Assembly (NCBI GenBank): GCA_029243025.1
Contig: JAQWSU010000006.1
Span: 186,001-250,000, forward strand
DNA: 64,000 bases
Direction of reading: 5' to 3'
DNA from: Pirellulaceae bacterium
GTDB taxonomy: Bacteria; Planctomycetota; Planctomycetia; Pirellulales; Pirellulaceae
Below are positions 59,539-64,000 of this stretch, piece by piece. Below the pieces are notes generated by a model. That model saw only the letters and a list, made by a program, of their open reading frames with translations. It had not been told where the DNA came from and made no database searches. The translations under genes were made by a program, and so were the position numbers. The first letter of the stretch is position 1, and each line of letters begins with the position of its first letter.

Positions 59539-60810
59539 TCATCGACGCCAGACGGTGATGACTAGGCAAGCAAGCATCAGTAGTCCGATCGAGGAAGGCT
59601 CTGGTATTGCCGCTGCCGGCCGCTTCCCCTGCTCAAAGCCGCCGCCTTGAAAAGCCGTTACAAAGTCACTGCTATCGAATTCACCATCGCCGTTCCAGTC
59701 CCCGGTAGACCACCCAGAATTATCGGCGATTTGATCCTCATATTCGCCCGCTTGAAAGACTCCAACAAAATCGGTGCTGTTGAATTCCAGGTCCAGATTC
59801 GCATCGCCAAAATAGCTATTCTTCAAGCTCTCGATCCAGACAATCCGATCCAATTGATCAACCAATTGATCATCATTCAGATCGAAGGGGAGCTGGTTTG
59901 AATTGGCGCGTACTTCGTCGGTGAGCAGATTCATATCGGTCGCCGTCAACGCTCCATCGTTGTCAAAATCGCCCCGGATGGTCGACTGCAGGTTTTCTAA
60001 CCTCACTAATTCCAATTCGTCCACATCTAGCACTCGGTCGTAGATCCGCACGTCATCTTGAAACCCAACCGCCGAGAAATCGTTGCCGGGCGCCGCATCC
60101 GTGTAACCGATAGCCACCACCGCCTCGCCCTCGGTACTCTCCACTTGGCCCGCAAACACGGATTGCTCAAAGCCCAGTTGCTCAACGATTGAATCTTCAT
60201 CGCCAACATAGAAGAAAAGGTTATCTTCGTCGGCCGATCCATCGTAGCTAACGGCTAAAAAGGTCCAGGCGTTGTCCGCAGACAGATCCTCAGAGGACTG
60301 TGCAAAACCAAAACCTTCTTCACCACCAATGAATAAACCCAGTTTGAAATTGTCGATTGAGCGATCACCTTCGTTCGGGTTATTCAAATTCCAGGAAATG
60401 CCATCGTAGTTTGCGTTTGCAGCCTGCTTGGCCAACAAACGTACATTTCCACTCCCACCATTTTCAGCATTCAAATCCTCGAGATACAACCAAGTTGTCA
60501 GGGTGAATTGAGTCAGAGTATCAACTTTTTCTGGCTCACCTCCGTTCACCCAACTTTCAAAACCCTCCGCGCTCAGATCAAGTGCAAAAGCGGAGAAACT
60601 ACCAGGTGTGTTGGTCGTTCGCGCGGCCGTTGATTGCAGCACGCCATCTGCAGATATTCCTGTTCCAGAATCCAAGGCCGGCCCGTTCTCTTCATCAAAA
60701 TCCCAACGCAAGACCGGACCCTGAGCTTGCAAGGGCGTAAGATTAGTAATCGCCAGTAACAGCCCGACAGCCACCAAAGGAAAAACTCTTGTTGCGTGCA
60801 CATTCTTCAT
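59539..60810 (-). CDS. LamG-like, dockerin-like protein with PEP-CTERM sorting tail
   Basis: A 423-residue exported protein. Signal peptide (about 1-30, VFPLVAVGLLLAITN to LQAQ); a concanavalin A/LamG-type domain (about 35-250, LRWDFDEENGP to FQDDVRIYDRVLDVDEL); then calcium-loop repeats GDFDNDGALTATDMN, DLNDDQLVDQLD, GDANLDLEFNSTDFVGVF and GDWNGDGEFDSSDFVTAF; and a C-terminal IPEPSSIGLLMLACLVITVWRR, a complete PEP-CTERM motif, hydrophobic helix and basic end. Exosortase would process it; no exosortase gene lies in the window. GGGGAG precedes the ATG by 9 bases. It is convergent with the decayed PEP-CTERM gene. Confidence 0.9.
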   Translation of the reverse strand: MKNVHATRVFPLVAVGLLLAITNLTPLQAQGPVLRWDFDEENGPALDSGTGISADGVLQSTAARTTNTPGSFSAFALDLSAEGFESWVNGGEPEKVDTLTQFTLTTWLYLEDLNAENGGSGNVRLLAKQAANANYDGISWNLNNPNEGDRSIDNFKLGLFIGGEEGFGFAQSSEDLSADNAWTFLAVSYDGSADEDNLFFYVGDEDSIVEQLGFEQSVFAGQVESTEGEAVVAIGYTDAAPGNDFSAVGFQDDVRIYDRVLDVDELELVRLENLQSTIRGDFDNDGALTATDMNLLTDEVRANSNQLPFDLNDDQLVDQLDRIVWIESLKNSYFGDANLDLEFNSTDFVGVFQAGEYEDQIADNSGWSTGDWNGDGEFDSSDFVTAFQGGGFEQGKRPAAAIPEPSSIGLLMLACLVITVWRR

Positions 60811-61572
60811 TGCTTGATCTCCCCGCATCAGGATCGACAGGCATCCACGACGAAAACTTGCCCCATCAGACAAACTTCTTTTCGCTCAACGTCGTCAAAC
60901 TACCCCTCCCCCAAAGCCACAACACCCCCAAAAATCGAGGAAGCGATCAAAAACAGCAAAAAAGGTGAACGAGGAGCAAGGGAGCAAGCCCCTTCGTCGG
61001 CTCAACCGGCTGACAGCCAAGGCTCCCCAACGCCACCCGTGATTCCGTAGATGGCACTCCCTCCGTGAGCACAAACCGATCGGCGCATCCAAACTGCCTG
61101 CAAAATCAAAGATGCGGGCCGAACCAGATCGGTTCGAAGATTCCACCTTCGACAACCTCGCTAACTGTTGTGTTGTTACTCGGGCGTCCTCACCAGGGGC
61201 TAGATTGCGATTGAAAATCTCTCAACGAATCACATCCGGCCCACTTCCCTTGGGGTGGATGAAATCGCCCTCATCAACCCGGACAAGCTGGTTTTGAGAA
61301 CTTCCATCCGCAGGAGACGCAGACTCGGTCAGAAACGCAGAAACGCAGAAACGCAGTGCATTCACGTTGCCTCGATTAGCGGGCAACATTCCCTGCTGGG
61401 TTGTAGAAGCAACTTGCCCTGACGGCGCTGTGAAACAAGAAGCTTGGTCGCCGAACCATCGAAGGCAAGATTTGAACACTGCCAAGCCAGTATCGCTGTG
61501 ACAAGATCGATCTCAACAGCGATGGCGGAGAAACGCAGTAAAATGCAAACGCTCACAATACGCCCGACCTAA
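60811..61572. other. Intergenic region, 762 bases
   Basis: No gene could be supported. A minus-strand frame around 61222-61485, continued after a stop by another down to about 61100, gives a plausible-looking but unrecognised peptide and could be a remnant. A short triplicated 8-base unit lies at 61331-61354. Confidence 0.4.
61331..61354. repeat. Three-copy 8-base tandem repeat
   Basis: AGAAACGC is repeated three times without interruption in non-coding DNA. A related AGAAACGCAG occurs again near 61530. Confidence 0.9.
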
Positions 61573-62136
61573 CTACAGAGGCCGGCGAGGCATTCTTCTT
61601 GGAAAGGGAGTCGGTTCGGAGGAAGGCAACGGCACCTCTGTCTCCGCATGCCATTCGGCTCGCTCTTCCGCTGTCGCATAATAACGAAGCCAAATATCAG
61701 TGTCGGTGGCCACATCAAGACACTGCCAGTGTAGGAACGTATGACTTCGCTCAATTTTCTTTTCGAGTGAAGGGAGAATATCTCGTAAAATCAGACGGAA
61801 CAAATCCCGATCCGAAAGATGATCGGTGTAATCCAAAGCAATCCTCTTTTGGTAAAGCTTTTCAATCACCTGCCAAAGCACTTGGTGAAGTTGATCATCT
61901 TTCAACGACTCGGGCGACGGCAACTGAAGCTCTGGCTGAAACCACCGACAAATTGGCACAACGGGAGCAAGCTCCCATTCCAACATGGATTGGAGATATT
62001 CATTTTCCAACCTGGTAGTCATGAGCCGCGTGTTCACCACCTCGACAGATTCATCGAGAAACGGCTCGAGCTCATCCCGGAGACGGGCGTTCAACAGCAA
62101 TTGATCAACTTCTTCTTGTAGATCGCGTTGGGACAC
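61573..62136 (-). CDS. Hypothetical helical protein, 187 residues
   Basis: A mostly alpha-helical, acidic protein: DLQEEVDQLLLNARLRDELEPFLDESVEVVN, then LENEYLQSMLEWELAPVVPI and DLFRLILRDILPSLEKKI. The tail is Pro/Arg-rich. No family was recognised. The start is GTG at 62136 with GAGAGG 8 bases upstream, and the reading frame has ordinary codon use, so it is probably a real gene. It stands alone between two long non-coding stretches. Confidence 0.7.
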   Translation of the reverse strand: MSQRDLQEEVDQLLLNARLRDELEPFLDESVEVVNTRLMTTRLENEYLQSMLEWELAPVVPICRWFQPELQLPSPESLKDDQLHQVLWQVIEKLYQKRIALDYTDHLSDRDLFRLILRDILPSLEKKIERSHTFLHWQCLDVATDTDIWLRYYATAEERAEWHAETEVPLPSSEPTPFPRRMPRRPL

Positions 62137-62724
62137 GTTCCAAACCTCTCTAAGTCACCACTCAAACCGGAGTCACTACGGAAAATTTCTTTGGTTCAAC
62201 ACAACATTGAGCGTCTCGCTCGTTTGCCTCATGATCTCACTCTAACAAGAATCAACAGCGCATCAAGATCGTGTTAAGCATGGAACTGAAGCTGTTTTGG
62301 ACTACTTGCCCCTGCGCTAGATACGACTCGCATAACCCGAACTTCAACTGTAGGAGAATGGCAAATCTTGCAGATTAAGCTGTCCATTCCGCGATATCGG
62401 GAAAACGTCAACTCGGCTTGAAACAAGAATTCATTGTCGATCGCCGACCAGGCGACAGTGCATTCTCATTAGCACCCACAATCGGCGCCCCTCGGCGGAA
62501 AAAATCGCCGCTTTGCCCGCGCAAATCCAACCGCCTCACAACAAACGACCAGTCAAACTTTAACGATTCTTTCGACAAACCGGCCAAAACACCTTGCTCA
62601 AACCGATTGCTTTCCGCCCAGATCAAACGGCTGACTGCCAGATCGATCAAAATCAACCACAAATCGGCCTTAAAACCCAATCTGGCCCAATCCGACTCGC
62701 TCACAAGCCCGATCGATCGATGGC
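62137..62724. other. Intergenic region, 588 bases
   Basis: No gene, RNA or repeat was recognised. A minus-strand frame of 98 residues (62408-62704) has no family resemblance or ribosome site. Confidence 0.45.
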
Positions 62725-63858
62725 TTAGCCGTTTGGCAAATCGATCTCTTCAAGACGGTGCTTGATCGCTGCTTCAATTTGGTCAGCACATCTTTTGTAG
62801 AGTTCCCGAGGACCGCCGATTGGATCCGCCACGTCCTCATTTTCACCACCTAAAACGGAAGTCCGGGAGGCTGAACTTGGCCAATGGCCGACAATCGCAT
62901 GACGATGTGCCTGCGTCATCGTCAAAATGATGTCCGCTTGCTGCACCAAACGATCGCTGAGAGGCTGACTGACGTGGCCAGAAAGATCTAGCCCTCGGTC
63001 ACCAACAACCTGAACAGCCTCGGGCGTGGGGCTTCCACCAGCCATCGCAGCGATTCCGGCCGACATGACCATCACGCCACGATCTTCGAGCTGATCAAGG
63101 CTGCAACCCAGCTTTTCAGCTATCAGCTTGCGGCAGAGGATTTCTGCCATCGGACTACGACAAGTATTTCCTGTGCAAACAAACAGTATCAACATGCTCG
63201 CTAGCCGCTCCAGAGTTGCTTCAGTGACGACTCCCGCGCGCAGCACCTTCAATTCGGTGCCATCCACACGGACCACAGACGATGGTTGTGCAAACTGGCA
63301 ACGGCCGTCATCCAGGATGAGTCCGATCCGATCACCAAGAGAGGAATCCACCACATCTTTGCCAGTTACGGCATCCGGTTCCCCCGAACGATTAGCGCTG
63401 GAAAGCACCAATGGTCCTGACATCAACCTCAAGACATCAAGAATCAAGCGATGGGCCGGTACCCGTAAACCAATCGTCCCCTCAGGTGCGATGACCTGCT
63501 GCACTTCGGCCGGCAATTGGTGCAATAGGCTGTCTGGATGATCCACAGATAGAACCAGAGTCACCGGCCCGGGCCAACATCGCCGGGCCAGCCGCTGCCC
63601 CAACCTATTCATTCCAGGCACATAGTCGAAGGCGTCATCCGCACTCTTTACCGCCAAGGCCAACGGATGCCCGGTTTGTCGCCCCTTGAGGTCGATCAAC
63701 CGCTGCACGGCCGTCTCATTCAAAGCGCTGGCAGCCAATCCATAGACCGTTTCCGTTGGGAAAGCGACAACTTTACCCTCTGCCAACGCCTGAACAGCTC
63801 GATGCACCACATCTCTGGCATCCTCTGCCGAGCGAATATCAATCACTGCTGGCGCCAT
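62725..63858 (-). CDS. Fusion of Sua5/YrdC threonylcarbamoyl-AMP synthase with low-molecular-weight protein phosphatase
   Basis: About 377 residues with two complete domains. Residues about 15-205 are a YrdC/Sua5 domain (GKVVAFPTETVYGLAASA, LKGRQTGHPLALAV, SSANRSGEPD), which makes threonylcarbamoyl-AMP for the t6A modification of tRNA. From about residue 222 a low-molecular-weight Tyr phosphatase begins with its P-loop FVCTGNTCRSPMAE (Cys-x5-Arg) and ends with the acid motif DVADPIGG. Each half is intact, so it is a genuine two-domain protein. The ATG at 63858 is preferred over an upstream TTG at 63936; neither has a strong ribosome site. Confidence 0.9.
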   Translation of the reverse strand: MAPAVIDIRSAEDARDVVHRAVQALAEGKVVAFPTETVYGLAASALNETAVQRLIDLKGRQTGHPLALAVKSADDAFDYVPGMNRLGQRLARRCWPGPVTLVLSVDHPDSLLHQLPAEVQQVIAPEGTIGLRVPAHRLILDVLRLMSGPLVLSSANRSGEPDAVTGKDVVDSSLGDRIGLILDDGRCQFAQPSSVVRVDGTELKVLRAGVVTEATLERLASMLILFVCTGNTCRSPMAEILCRKLIAEKLGCSLDQLEDRGVMVMSAGIAAMAGGSPTPEAVQVVGDRGLDLSGHVSQPLSDRLVQQADIILTMTQAHRHAIVGHWPSSASRTSVLGGENEDVADPIGGPRELYKRCADQIEAAIKHRLEEIDLPNG

Positions 63859-64000
63859 AAAATTCGCGTCTGCCAAAGGGTCATCGAGGGACAAAAGCCT
63901 TGGGCGACGCGATGAATTGCGACGCCATCCGGTCAAGGAAAGATCGCTAAAAACATTGCGACACTCCCTAATCCAGTAATCTAACTGGGCTTGCGCACCA
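63859..64000. other. Window end, non-coding as far as visible
   Basis: It includes the leader of the Sua5 fusion gene. A short CCAGT/ACTGG hairpin lies at about 63974-63989. No further gene can be supported in these 142 bases. Confidence 0.35.

Noticed and set aside
61100-61485. Possible minus-strand gene remnant (VDEGDFIHPKGSGPD and continuation after a stop)
   Set aside because: The peptide could not be tied to any family, so it is noted only in the intergenic entry.
63961-64000. Sequence ending in CCA, like a tRNA 3' end
   Set aside because: No T-loop, anticodon arm or acceptor pairing could be found upstream.

Overview
The window looks like a chromosomal segment of a planctomycete of the Pirellulaceae/Rhodopirellula kind. 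This is inferred from content: a formylglycine-type sulfatase, surface or exported proteins with N-terminal 'FESLELRRVLA'-type motifs, dockerin-like EF-hands, two PEP-CTERM tails, a planctomycete-style type II secretion (T2SS) cluster, and moderate GC with long gaps between genes. No phage, insertion sequence, CRISPR array, rRNA or tRNA was seen. Start codons were re-chosen by family alignment and ribosome binding site wherever the longest frame was implausible.

Layout. 1-20.5 kb is mixed housekeeping: a sulfatase with a mutarotase-like protein, two dehydrogenases, a methyltransferase, GAPDH with a clear promoter and terminator, uvrA, a dGTPase-like protein, a membrane PIN/TRAM protein, a lipoprotein with two thioredoxin domains (one dead), a pteridine-reductase-like SDR, a prepilin-peptidase homologue that lacks its second catalytic Asp, leucyl aminopeptidase, and a nucleotidyltransferase-glycosyltransferase split into two frames. 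20.8-23.9 kb is an NfeD-like/flotillin/BON set. 23.6-45.5 kb, all on the minus strand, is a T2SS cluster transcribed from high to low coordinates: a 2070-residue protein of about 25 secretin N-domain repeats, then gspE, F, G, H, I, J, K, a PilM-like gspL, a GspM/GspC-like protein, a very long gspD and a lipoprotein.

45.8-58.2 kb is metabolic: a pyruvate/indolepyruvate-type decarboxylase, the branched-chain amino acid genes ilvN and ilvC (with ilvB about 6 kb away on the same strand), scpA, rhamnulokinase, and cysH with an Rrf2 regulator behind a good sigma-70 promoter overlapped by a dyad. A dockerin-bearing protein with seven acidic tandem repeats lies among these. 58.2-64 kb holds a decayed vanadium-haloperoxidase-like PEP-CTERM gene, an intact LamG/dockerin/PEP-CTERM gene, an unknown 187-residue protein and a Sua5/low-molecular-weight phosphatase fusion, separated by long non-coding stretches.

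The strongest candidate for an undescribed system is the T2SS locus: a giant periplasmic protein made almost only of secretin ring-building domains, without a pore domain, encoded directly upstream of the pseudopilin/ATPase genes and paired with a secretin about twice the usual length. It may extend or gasket the secretion channel across a wide planctomycete periplasm.
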